NCBI GenBank assembly: GCA_900550785.1
Contig: URTL01000036.1
Span: 1 to 14,403 of the forward strand
Origin: an uncultured Collinsella sp.
Lineage (GTDB): Bacteria; Actinomycetota; Coriobacteriia; Coriobacteriales; Coriobacteriaceae
DNA length: 14,403 nucleotides
Direction: 5' to 3'
Of the stretch, positions 4,828 to 13,264 are shown piece after piece. The position numbers were made by a program, and so were the translations under genes. Numbering within the stretch: position 1 is the first letter of the stretch; each line of letters begins with the position of its first letter. Under the pieces are notes generated by a model, which searched no databases, was not told the DNA's origin, and worked only from the letters and a program-made list of their open reading frames with translations.

Positions 4828-6838
4828 CATGACGCTGTTTATCGCATCGCTTGCCGTCTCGTGCATCGGTGCGCTCGCCTCGGTTCTGCTGATCAAGGCC
4901 GATAACGCCGCCAAGACCGCCGGCTGCCTGATCGGCGCCGTCGCGGCCGTGCTGTCGTTCATCGCGGGCCTCGAGGCCGTGCTTGGCGACGTTTCGTCCC
5001 TCAACACGGTCTTCTTTTTCCCGTTCGCCCGTCTCGAGCTCTTGCTCAACGGCCTTGCGGGCCTGATCGTGGTCCTCATCTCAATCCTCGCCTTTGCGGG
5101 CTTCATCTACGGTCTGTCCTACTTCGATGAGTACCCGGGCAAGGTCGGGCGCGCCGGTTTCTTCATGAACACCTTCGTCGCCTCGATGATGCTCGTCATC
5201 ACCGCCGACAACGTGTTCTGGTTCCTGGTCGCCTTTGAGCTCATGTCCCTTACGAGCTACTTCCTTGTCGTTATCGAGGAGAACAAGAACTCCATTAGGG
5301 GCGGTTGGCTCTACTTCGTCATCGCGCACGTGGGCTTTGTCCTTATCATGGCGAGCTTCCTGCTCATGACCAACGGCGTGGGCGGTTCCTTCAGCTTCAG
5401 TGATTTCCGTACGCATGACTTTGGACCCGCCGTCTCCTCCGCGTGCTTCGTCCTCGCGTTCTTCGGATTCGGCGCAAAGGCCGGTATCATCCCGCTGCAC
5501 TCCTGGCTGCCCCAGGCGCACCCCGAGGCGCCGTCCAACGTGTCCGCCCTCATGTCCGGCGGCATGATCAAGATCGGCATCCTGGGAATCCTCAAGGTCG
5601 GTCTCGACCTGCTCGCGGGTTCGGGCGTCCAGCTCTGGTGGGGCCTCATGGTCCTGGTCTTCGGATCCATCTCGTCGGTCCTGGGCGTCGTCTACGCCCT
5701 CCACGAGCACGACATTAAGCGCCTGCTGGCCTACCACTCCGTCGAGAACATCGGCATCATCTTGCTCGGTGTCGGCGCATCCATGACGGCGCACGCCCTG
5801 GGCAACGACGTCATCGCGACGATCGCGCTCATGGCCGCCCTCTACCACACGCTCAACCACGCCATGTTCAAGGGCGAGCTGTTCCTCGGCGCGGGCTCCC
5901 TGCTCTATGCCACGGGTACGCGCAACATGGAGAAGATGGGCGGCCTGTTCCGCCGTATGCCGGTCACGGCCGTCTGCTTCCTCATCGGTGCCCTTGCCAT
6001 CTCGGCTATCCCGCCGCTCAACGGCTTCGTTTCCGAGTGGTTCACCTACCAATCCCTGTTCAACATCTCGACGCTCTCCGACCCGGTCGTCATGGTGTTC
6101 GCCGTCGCCTCCGCGGCCGCCCTCGCCATCACCGGTGCCCTGGCCGTCACGTGCTTCGTGAAGGCCTACGGCGTCTCGTTCGCGAGCAGCCCTCGTTCCC
6201 AGGAGGCCGCGAACGCCAAGGAGTCCCCGGCTCCGATGTTGTTCTCGCAGATGCTCCTCGCGGCCATCTGCGTGGTGCTGGGAATCGGCTCTCCCGTCAT
6301 CGCCCCGGTTCTGGGCGACGTCGCCCAGAGCGTGCTTGCCGGCTCTGCCATCACAGCCACCTCGGGCGTGTCTCTGGTGAACGAGATTTCCGGTGCCGCC
6401 ACCTCCACCCCCGCGATCGCCATCGCGCTCGTGGTCCTCACCGGCCTCGCGTTCGTGTTGAGGTCCTGCCTCGGCACCAAGGCCCCCGCTAAGAAGACCG
6501 ACCCTTGGGCGTGCGGCTACGAGCCCAACGAGCACATGCCCGTCGTCGCCACGAGCTTCGCGTCAGACGTAGAGCTCTTCATGGGCCCGCTCTACACCCT
6601 GCGCGAGGTATGCACCAAGATCTGCTGGTCCATCGCGCACGTGTTCCAGAAGCTCACCGGTGTCGCCCAGGGCGTTGAGCCCCTGCCCGACCGCTTCCTG
6701 GTCGATGCACCGAGCGAGGGTGCCGATAAGCTGGCCGGCCTCGCCTCCAAGATCGAGGGCGGCAACTACTCCGTATGCATCTGCTACATCGTCGCGGCGC
6801 TCGTGGTCTTCCTCGTGCTCGCCGTGGTCATGGTCTAG
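4820..6838 (+). CDS. Hydrogenase-4 component B, antiporter-like membrane subunit
   Basis: Predicted 672-residue polytopic inner-membrane protein of the NuoL/MrpA-like family and the proximal large subunit of the Hyf membrane arm; the length matches E. coli HyfB as I recall it. Many hydrophobic segments span the chain. Candidate proton-path residues are visible: Glu140 in FELMSLTSYFLV and Lys220 in FGAKAGIIPLHSWLPQAH, followed by APSNVSALMSGGMIKIG and the DIKRLLAYHSVENIG loop; HTLNHAMFKGELF contains the usual histidines. The C-terminal part has a soluble-looking stretch (about 485-625, including KKTDPWACGYEPNEHMP) before a final membrane segment, as in HyfB/HycC. The ATG at 4820 has AAGGGAG at 4805-4811. 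In Hyf complexes this class of subunit is thought to couple H2 evolution to ion translocation; that function is inferred from the family. Confidence 0.94.
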   Translation: MDSMTLFIASLAVSCIGALASVLLIKADNAAKTAGCLIGAVAAVLSFIAGLEAVLGDVSSLNTVFFFPFARLELLLNGLAGLIVVLISILAFAGFIYGLSYFDEYPGKVGRAGFFMNTFVASMMLVITADNVFWFLVAFELMSLTSYFLVVIEENKNSIRGGWLYFVIAHVGFVLIMASFLLMTNGVGGSFSFSDFRTHDFGPAVSSACFVLAFFGFGAKAGIIPLHSWLPQAHPEAPSNVSALMSGGMIKIGILGILKVGLDLLAGSGVQLWWGLMVLVFGSISSVLGVVYALHEHDIKRLLAYHSVENIGIILLGVGASMTAHALGNDVIATIALMAALYHTLNHAMFKGELFLGAGSLLYATGTRNMEKMGGLFRRMPVTAVCFLIGALAISAIPPLNGFVSEWFTYQSLFNISTLSDPVVMVFAVASAAALAITGALAVTCFVKAYGVSFASSPRSQEAANAKESPAPMLFSQMLLAAICVVLGIGSPVIAPVLGDVAQSVLAGSAITATSGVSLVNEISGAATSTPAIAIALVVLTGLAFVLRSCLGTKAPAKKTDPWACGYEPNEHMPVVATSFASDVELFMGPLYTLREVCTKICWSIAHVFQKLTGVAQGVEPLPDRFLVDAPSEGADKLAGLASKIEGGNYSVCICYIVAALVVFLVLAVVMV

Positions 6839-6855
6839 AGAGGGGAGAGGATATT

Positions 6856-7779
6856 ATGAACATCGTTCTTGCGATAGCGCAGGGCCTCGTGGTCATGCTG
6901 GTCGCGCCCTTCTTCTCCGGCCTCGCCCGTGTGATTCGCGCGAAGATGCACAATCGCCGCGGTCCGTCCATCCTTCAGGATTACCGGGACCTCGCGAAGC
7001 TCATGGCGCGTCCCGAGTCCGTGAGTTCCGACTCGAGCTTCGTGCTGCGCATCATGCCGCCGCTGTTCCTCGCGGTGTCGTTCATGCTCGCCATGGGCCT
7101 GCCCATGTTCACGCTCGAGAGCCCCATGCCCGTCTTTGGTGACGCCATCACCATCATGTACGCGCTCGCGCTGTCCCGCTTCTTCTTCGCGCTGTCCGGC
7201 GTGGATTCCTCCAACGCCTACGCGGGCTTCGGCGGTATCCGCGAGCTCCTCATGAGCGTGCTCATCGAGCCGTCCATGCTCATCGCGCTGTTTACCGTCG
7301 CCATCGTGTGCGGCTCCACGGACATTGCGACCATGGGTCAGCACATCGTTACGGGCAACGTCTCGAGCGTCGTCGCCGTTATCCTCGCCGGCGTCGCCTT
7401 CGCGGCCGCCTGTTACATGGAGCTCGGCAAGCTTCCATTCGATCAGGCCGAAGCCGAGCAGGAGCTCCAGGAGGGCCCGCTCGCCGAGCTCTCCGGCCCG
7501 TCCCTGGCCATGATGAAGCTCGCCATGGGCATGAAGCAGGTCGTGGTCGTCGCTTGGTTCACCTCCATCTTCATCCCCTGGGGAGAGCCCGCGACCATCG
7601 GCGTCACCGCTCTCGTGGGCGCCGTCGTCTTCCTTGTCAAGTGCCTGGTCGATTTCGTTGTCTGCGGCGTGCTCGAGAACTCCGTTTCCCGTTCGCGCTT
7701 CAAGGTGCTCGGTAACCAGACCTGGGCCGTCGTCGGCATCGCGGTCCTCGCGTTCGTCTTCGTCGTCGTAGGCGTGTAG
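6856..7779 (+). CDS. Hydrogenase-4 component C, NuoH-like membrane anchor (HyfC/HycD)
   Basis: Predicted 307-residue integral membrane protein, the NuoH-like subunit that anchors the hydrogenase module to the membrane. Diagnostic motifs are HNRRGPSILQDYRDLAKL near residues 32-49 and ELGKLPFDQAEAEQELQEG near 190-210, the acidic loop shared by NuoH and HycD. Eight or so hydrophobic segments are visible. Length equals E. coli HycD as I recall it. The ATG at 6856 follows AGGGGAGAGG (6841-6850), 17 bases after hyfB. The frame is open further upstream to 6775, but that part is a shadow of the hyfB end. No signs of truncation. Confidence 0.94.
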   Translation: MNIVLAIAQGLVVMLVAPFFSGLARVIRAKMHNRRGPSILQDYRDLAKLMARPESVSSDSSFVLRIMPPLFLAVSFMLAMGLPMFTLESPMPVFGDAITIMYALALSRFFFALSGVDSSNAYAGFGGIRELLMSVLIEPSMLIALFTVAIVCGSTDIATMGQHIVTGNVSSVVAVILAGVAFAAACYMELGKLPFDQAEAEQELQEGPLAELSGPSLAMMKLAMGMKQVVVVAWFTSIFIPWGEPATIGVTALVGAVVFLVKCLVDFVVCGVLENSVSRSRFKVLGNQTWAVVGIAVLAFVFVVVGV

Positions 7780-7795
7780 GGAGAAGGGAGAAACT

Positions 7796-9253
7796 ATGTC
7801 AATCGAATCGAGCTTGTCCCTCTTTGCCATGGTGGCGATCGCCGTCCCCATGCTGGGCTCCCTGCTCATCGTCATGCTGCCGCGTCCCTACGCTAAATGG
7901 ATCTGCGCCTTTGCCGGCGGCATCGCCACGGTCGCTTCCGTTGGCTTGGCCGCGACGTTTGCCGGAAACGGCATGAACGCGGTCGATGTAACCTGGGCGA
8001 GTATGGGCCAGACCTTGGTCATGGGCTTCATATTCGACCGGATGAGCACGCTGCTCGCACCCGCGTTCGTCGCTATCGGCCTGCTCGTCGTCATCTATTC
8101 GTTCCCGTACATGAGCGATAAGAACAAGGAGCATCCCGACGCGCCCCGTCGCCGCTTCTACGTGTACTTCTCCACGTTCATCGGCGCCATGGCCGGTCTC
8201 GCCTACAGCTCCACCATCGTCGGCCAGCTCGTTTTCTTCGAGATCACCGGCGTGTGCTCCTGGGGCCTCATCAGCTACTACATGACGCCCACGGCCAAGA
8301 AGGCCGGTATGAAGGCGCTCATCATCACCCATATCGGCGCTCTGGGACTCTACATCGGCGCGGCCTTCCTGTTCGCCGGAACCGGCACGTTCGCGCTGAG
8401 CGCGATCTCCCAGCTCGATTCCGGTATGAAGACCGTCGTGCTGCTGCTCATCCTGTTCGCCGCTTGGGCCAAGTCCGCCCAGTTCCCGCTCTACATGTGG
8501 CTGCCCTCCGCAATGGAGGCCCCCACGCCCGTTTCCGCCTACCTCCATGGCGCGTCCATGGTGAAGGTCGGCGTGTGCGTGTTCGCCCGCGCTCTTGCGA
8601 GTGCCGGCGATATCCCCGAGATCGTCGGTTGGGTCGCCATCATCGACGCCGTCGTGACCATGCTCTTCGGCTTCCTCATGTACCTGCCCCAGAAGGATAT
8701 GAAGCGCCTGCTCGCCTTCTCGACGATCGCGCAGCTCGCCTACGTGTTCTTCGGCCTGGGCCTCTCCGTGTTCGGAAGCCAGATGGCGTTCAACGGCGCC
8801 GTCGAGCACATCTTCAACCACGCGTTCACCAAGACCCTGTTCTTCCTCATCGCCGGCTCCCTCAGCTTCACGCTGGGAACCCGTATGTTGCCCAAGATCC
8901 AGGGCCTCATGAAGAAGTACCCGGTCACGGGCGTGGGCTTCGCGGTCGCCGCGACCGCTATCGCCGGCGTGCCCCCCATGAGCACGTTCTTCTCCAAGTT
9001 CCAGATTATTTCCGGTGGCTTCGCGGTTGGTGCTTCCAACACGGTCATCTTCGTCCTCGTGTGCGTCATGGTCGTCGAGACCGTCGCCACCTTCGCATGG
9101 TTCCTGCGTTGGATGGGTAAGGTCCTGCCCGGTGAGCCGAGCGAGACCGTGGCCGCCGGCCAGCCCCTTCCGCGCGCCATGGCGTTCGTGTTCGTCGTCC
9201 TCATGATCATGGTCGTCGTCGCCGGTCCTCTGTCCTCTAGTTGGATGGGTTAG
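7796..9253 (+). CDS. Hydrogenase-4 component D, antiporter-like membrane subunit
   Basis: Predicted 485-residue polytopic membrane protein of the NuoL/M/N type, present in the Hyf complex but absent from the smaller Hyc complex. Motifs: Glu149 in LVFFEITGVCSWGLISYY, Lys226 in FAAWAKSAQFPLYMWLPSAM, Lys257 in YLHGASMVKVGV, KDMKRLLAFSTIAQLAYVFFG, and the HIFNHAFTKTLFFL histidines. PRRRFYVYFSTFIGAMAGL and DKNKEHPD agree well with HyfD. The ATG at 7796 follows GGGAGAAGGGAG, 16 bases after hyfC. Near-full family length (HyfD about 479). Its TAG overlaps the hyfE ribosome site. Proton or sodium translocation is inferred from conserved charged residues. Confidence 0.93.
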   Translation: MSIESSLSLFAMVAIAVPMLGSLLIVMLPRPYAKWICAFAGGIATVASVGLAATFAGNGMNAVDVTWASMGQTLVMGFIFDRMSTLLAPAFVAIGLLVVIYSFPYMSDKNKEHPDAPRRRFYVYFSTFIGAMAGLAYSSTIVGQLVFFEITGVCSWGLISYYMTPTAKKAGMKALIITHIGALGLYIGAAFLFAGTGTFALSAISQLDSGMKTVVLLLILFAAWAKSAQFPLYMWLPSAMEAPTPVSAYLHGASMVKVGVCVFARALASAGDIPEIVGWVAIIDAVVTMLFGFLMYLPQKDMKRLLAFSTIAQLAYVFFGLGLSVFGSQMAFNGAVEHIFNHAFTKTLFFLIAGSLSFTLGTRMLPKIQGLMKKYPVTGVGFAVAATAIAGVPPMSTFFSKFQIISGGFAVGASNTVIFVLVCVMVVETVATFAWFLRWMGKVLPGEPSETVAAGQPLPRAMAFVFVVLMIMVVVAGPLSSSWMG

Positions 9254-9263
9254 GAGGTAGGAC

Positions 9264-9917
9264 ATGGGTTATTCGTTAGTCAATATCCTGGGCGGTCTTC
9301 TGATCGTGACCTCCACCATGGTGGTCGTCTCGAAGACCATCCCGTCCGCCATTAAGTGGTACGCGATCCAGTCGGTTGTCCTGGTGGGCGTGCTGCTCAC
9401 CCTGGGCCTCACCACCGGTGCCACCGAGCTTCTCATGTGGGCCGCGTCGGCCTTCGTCACCAAGGTGATCCTCGTTCCGTTCATTCTCAACCGTGCCTAC
9501 AAAAAGATGGGTTCGCCTGCCGATAGCACGCTGACCTCCTCCATCAAGCCGGCCTGGACCATCATCCTCACCGGTCTGGAGGTGGCCATCTGCTTCGCGG
9601 TGGTCACGCGCCTGAGCCTGCCCACCGCTGAGGTGGCTACTCCGGCCCTCGCCATCAGCTTCGCGCACTTCTTCGTCGGCCTCACGTGCATCATCTCCCA
9701 GCGCAACATCCTCAAGCAAATCTTCGGGTACTGCCTTATGGAGAACGGTAGCCACGTGACGCTCGCCCTGCTCGCGCCCACGGCCCCCGAGATCATCGAG
9801 ATCGGCATCGCCACCGACGCCATTTTCGCCGTCATCATCATGTCCGCCGTCGTCGTGAGGATCTGGAACGACACCAAGTCGCTCGACTCCCACGACCTGA
9901 CCGAATTGAAGGGGTAG
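9264..9917 (+). CDS. Hydrogenase-4 component E, NuoK-like membrane subunit
   Basis: Predicted 217-residue membrane protein with about six hydrophobic segments. The C-terminal half (GYCLMENGSHVTLALLA, then EIGIATDAIFAVIIMSAVVV and a tail ending DLTELKG) is a clear match to HyfE, a NuoK-related subunit found with HyfD and HyfF and missing from Hyc. Glu residues in the CLMENG and PEIIEIG segments are candidates for the proton path. The ATG at 9264 is preceded by a full AGGAGG at 9252-9257, which overlaps the hyfD stop. Only three bases separate it from hyfF. Length equals that of E. coli HyfE to within a residue or so. Confidence 0.92.
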   Translation: MGYSLVNILGGLLIVTSTMVVVSKTIPSAIKWYAIQSVVLVGVLLTLGLTTGATELLMWAASAFVTKVILVPFILNRAYKKMGSPADSTLTSSIKPAWTIILTGLEVAICFAVVTRLSLPTAEVATPALAISFAHFFVGLTCIISQRNILKQIFGYCLMENGSHVTLALLAPTAPEIIEIGIATDAIFAVIIMSAVVVRIWNDTKSLDSHDLTELKG

Positions 9918-9920
9918 GCC

Positions 9921-11486
9921 ATGGATGTTTCAATGCTGACGGTCGCCCTGCTCGCTTGTCCCCTCGTGTTCTCCCTGATTATGGCTGCGCTCCCCAAGAC
10001 GACGTCCTACAGCGTCTTTGCGGGGCTCAACACCATCTCCGTCGCGGCGACCCTCGTCCTTTCGGTCGTCACCGCGGGAACCATGCTCTCGAGCGGGCAG
10101 AATATCGACGCTTTGGGCCTGTGGCTCCATCTCGATTCGCTCTCGTCGATCTTCGTCCTTCTGGTAGGCATCATCGGGTTCATCACCGGCGTGTACTCCA
10201 TCTCCTATATCAAGATCGATATCGAGGAGAAGACCATGCCGGCCGAGCGCACCAAGCAGTACTACGCGCTGTTTAGCCTGTTCGTTTTCACGATGCTGCT
10301 CGCCTGCCTGTCCAACAACATCATCCTCACCTGGGCGGCGGTCGAGGCCACCACGTTGTCGACCGTGTTCCTCGTGGGCATCTACAAGAACAAGCAGGCG
10401 CTCGAGGCGTCTTGGAAGTACGCGATGGTCTGCACCGCCGGCGTGGCCTTCGGCCTGTTCGGCACGCTGCTCATCTACGCGAACGCCGCCGATATCATGC
10501 CCAACGCGCATGAGGCAGCCTTCCTCACCTCCATCATGCCCTACGCCGACCAGTTCGACCCGATGCTCGTGCGCCTCGCGTTCGCGTTCATCGTCATCGG
10601 CTTCGGCACCAAGGCGGGCCTGTTCCCCATGCACACTTGGCTGCCCGACGCGCACTCCCAGGCTCCGAGCCCGGTCTCCGCGCTGCTCTCGGGCGTGCTG
10701 CTCAAGTGCGCCATGCTGGTGATCATCCGCTTCTACTCCCTGTCCATCATCACGGTGGGCGACACCTATCCGCGTACGCTCCTGCTCATCCTGGGCACGC
10801 TGTCCATCCTGGTGGCCGCCCTGTGCATCTTTAAGCAGGACGATATCAAGCGCCGCTTCGCGTACTCCTCCGTCGACAACGTCGGCGTGGTCGCGCTGTG
10901 CCTGGGTATCGGTGGTCCGCTCGGTATCGCCGCCTGCCTGCTGCACTGCATCTTCCACGGTTTCACGAAGGCGCTCGCCTTCTGCATGGCCGGTAACATC
11001 CAGCACATCTACCACACCCGCGACCTGAACAAGATCAAGGGCGTCGTCGAGATCGCTCCTGTCACGGCAGCGCTCACCATCATCGCCCTGCTCGCGCTCG
11101 CCGCCTTCCCGCCGTTCGCCCTGTTCATCTCCGAGTTCCTCACCTTCGTGGCCGGCATCCAGTCCGGTCCCATCTGGGTGGTCGTGCTCGTGGCCATCGG
11201 CCTCACCGGCGTGTACTTTGCCCTTACCGGCATTGCGCTCAAGTCCATCTTCGGCAAGGCGCCCGAGGGCATGAAGCGCCACGAGGTGCCCGCCCTCATG
11301 ATCATCCCCGAGATCGCCCTCGCGATCGTGGTCATGTGGTTCGGTATCGCCACCCCGGTCGCCATCACGAGCGGCGTCGAGGATGCAACGTCCGTCGTTT
11401 TGAACCAGAGCGTCGAAGAGCTCCACGAGGCTCCTCTCTACCGCATGGTGTTCAGTTCCCAGACCAAGACAAGCGAGGTGAATTAG
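9921..11486 (+). CDS. Hydrogenase-4 component F, antiporter-like membrane subunit
   Basis: Predicted 521-residue polytopic membrane protein, the third antiporter-like (NuoM/N-type) subunit. Glu142 in ILTWAAVEATTLSTVFLV, Lys231 in FGTKAGLFPMHTWLPDAHSQ, APSPVSALLSGVLLKCAM with Lys262, DDIKRRFAYSSVDNVGVV and LLHCIFHGFTKALAFCMAGN are the family signatures. About fourteen hydrophobic segments. The ATG at 9921 follows AAGGGG at the end of hyfE. The length is close to HyfF (about 526). It ends four bases before hyfG. Together with HyfB and HyfD it gives the complex three candidate ion channels. Confidence 0.93.
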   Translation: MDVSMLTVALLACPLVFSLIMAALPKTTSYSVFAGLNTISVAATLVLSVVTAGTMLSSGQNIDALGLWLHLDSLSSIFVLLVGIIGFITGVYSISYIKIDIEEKTMPAERTKQYYALFSLFVFTMLLACLSNNIILTWAAVEATTLSTVFLVGIYKNKQALEASWKYAMVCTAGVAFGLFGTLLIYANAADIMPNAHEAAFLTSIMPYADQFDPMLVRLAFAFIVIGFGTKAGLFPMHTWLPDAHSQAPSPVSALLSGVLLKCAMLVIIRFYSLSIITVGDTYPRTLLLILGTLSILVAALCIFKQDDIKRRFAYSSVDNVGVVALCLGIGGPLGIAACLLHCIFHGFTKALAFCMAGNIQHIYHTRDLNKIKGVVEIAPVTAALTIIALLALAAFPPFALFISEFLTFVAGIQSGPIWVVVLVAIGLTGVYFALTGIALKSIFGKAPEGMKRHEVPALMIIPEIALAIVVMWFGIATPVAITSGVEDATSVVLNQSVEELHEAPLYRMVFSSQTKTSEVN

Positions 11487-11490
11487 CACC

Positions 11491-13263
11491 ATGGCAGAAC
11501 CTGAAAAGAAGGACTACGCTCGTCGTTGCGAAAGCCACGTCGAGGCCCTGCGCGCCGCAGTGCCGGGCGCTATCGAGAAGGTTGAGTGGCAGTGCGAGGA
11601 CCAGCTGACGATCACCGTCAAGCTGGACCGTCTGCCCGAGGCCGTCCACTACCTGTACTACGAGCGCTACGGCTGGATTCCCGTGATTGTCGGCAACGAC
11701 GAGCGCTCCCTGTGCGGCCGTTACGCCGTGTACTACGTCATCTCCATGGAGGGGGAGGACCCCGGCTGGGTGACCGTGCGTGCCGAGGTCGATCCCGCCA
11801 AGATGACGTTCCCGTCCGTGACGCCGTTCGTCCCCGCCTGCGTGTGGGGCGAGCGCGAGCTGCGCGATATGTTCGGCCTGATTCCCGAGGGTCTGCCCGA
11901 CCGCCGTCGCCTGGTGCTTCCCGACGATTGGCCCAGCGGGCTGTACCCGTTGCGCAAGGATTCGATGGATTACCGTTTCCGCCCCGCCCCCGCGAGCGAC
12001 ATGGAAAACTACGAATTCTTGGCCGACACCAAGGGCAAGGAGACCACGCTCGTCCCCATGGGACCGTTGCACATCACCTCCGACGAGCCCGGCCACTTCC
12101 GCCTGTTCGTTGAGGGCGAGACGATCGTCGATGCCGACTACCGTCTGTTCTACGTACACCGCGGCATGGAGAAGGTCGCCGAGACGCGCCTGAACTATGA
12201 CGCCGTGACGTTCCTCGCCGACCGCATCTGCGGTATCTGCGGCTGCGCCCACTCGGTGGCCTATGCCGAGGCCGTCGAGCGTGCCCAGGGCATCCATGTC
12301 CCGCCGCGCGCCCAGTACATCCGCGCCATCATGCTCGAGGTCGAGCGTCTGCACTCGCATCTGCTCAACATTGGCCTGGCGTCGCACTACACGGGCTTCG
12401 ACTCCGGCTTCCAGCAGTTCTTCCGCGTCCGCGAGAAGTCCATGGACCTGGCCGAGAAGCTCTCCGGTCACCGTAAGACCTACGGCCTCAACGTGATCGG
12501 CGGCGTGCGTCGCGACATTTTGGCCGAGCAGAAGCTCTCCACGCTCACGACCATCCACCAGCTGCGCTCCGAGGTTCAGGAACTCGTCGACATGCTGCTC
12601 TCCACGCCCAACTTTATTGAGCGTACGAGTGGCATCGGCATTCTGGACCGCAAGATCGCACGCGACTTCTCGCCGGTCGGCCCGCTCATGCGTGGCTCGG
12701 GCTATGCCCGCGACGTGCGCTTTGACCATCCCTTCGACGGCTACGCCGATCCGGATGTCCAGAAGATGCATGCCGCCACGGCCGACACCTGCGATGCCTT
12801 CGGCCGTACCGCCGTCCGCATCCAGGAGGTCTACGATTCGATCGACATGATCGAGACCATGCTCGAGAACTGCCCGTCGGGCCCCATCCTCACCACGGAT
12901 TGGGAGTACACCCCGCACAAGTACGCTATCGGCGCCACCGAGGCGCCGCGTGGCGAGGACGTGCACTGGGCCATGCTCGGCAATAACCAGAAGTGCTACC
13001 GCTGGCGCGCCAAGGCCGCCACGTACAGCAACTGGCCGGTCCTGCGCTACATGTTCCGCGGCAACACCGTGGGCGACGCGGCGCTGATCGTCGGCTCGCT
13101 CGACCCGTGCTACTCCTGCACCGACCGCGTGACGGTAACCGATGTCTCCGCCAAGCGCGACCACGTGCTCGACAAGGAGCAGTTCGAGAACGTCTGGCGC
13201 GACAAGTCTCCGCTTGCGGGCGAGGGCACCATGGCCGCTCCGCTCGATGAGGAGGCGCTCTAA
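11491..13263 (+). CDS. Hydrogenase-4 [NiFe] large subunit (HyfG/HycE)
   Basis: Predicted 590-residue catalytic subunit reducing protons to H2. Residues 1-170 are the NuoC-like (30 kDa) domain, with WGERELRDMFG and LPDRRRLVLPDDWP; the rest is the NuoD-like large subunit. Nickel ligands are C247 and C250 (RICGICGCAHS) and C540 and C543 (DPCYSC). The sequence continues 44 residues past Arg546 (DPCYSCTDR); in E. coli HycE the protease HycI removes such a tail after the equivalent Arg, so a C-terminal maturation cut is predicted here. The ATG at 11491 follows GAGGTG inside the hyfF end. Slightly longer than HycE (569) and HyfG (about 571). The metal-binding motifs place it in group 4 hydrogenases, and gene order in group 4A. 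The protease gene is not in the window. Confidence 0.96.
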   Translation: MAEPEKKDYARRCESHVEALRAAVPGAIEKVEWQCEDQLTITVKLDRLPEAVHYLYYERYGWIPVIVGNDERSLCGRYAVYYVISMEGEDPGWVTVRAEVDPAKMTFPSVTPFVPACVWGERELRDMFGLIPEGLPDRRRLVLPDDWPSGLYPLRKDSMDYRFRPAPASDMENYEFLADTKGKETTLVPMGPLHITSDEPGHFRLFVEGETIVDADYRLFYVHRGMEKVAETRLNYDAVTFLADRICGICGCAHSVAYAEAVERAQGIHVPPRAQYIRAIMLEVERLHSHLLNIGLASHYTGFDSGFQQFFRVREKSMDLAEKLSGHRKTYGLNVIGGVRRDILAEQKLSTLTTIHQLRSEVQELVDMLLSTPNFIERTSGIGILDRKIARDFSPVGPLMRGSGYARDVRFDHPFDGYADPDVQKMHAATADTCDAFGRTAVRIQEVYDSIDMIETMLENCPSGPILTTDWEYTPHKYAIGATEAPRGEDVHWAMLGNNQKCYRWRAKAATYSNWPVLRYMFRGNTVGDAALIVGSLDPCYSCTDRVTVTDVSAKRDHVLDKEQFENVWRDKSPLAGEGTMAAPLDEEAL

Positions 13264-13264
13264 T

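Noticed and set aside
5081..6535. Long - strand open frames opposite hyfB, hyfD and hyfF
   Set aside because: Highly charged, low-complexity products typical of the complement of membrane protein genes.
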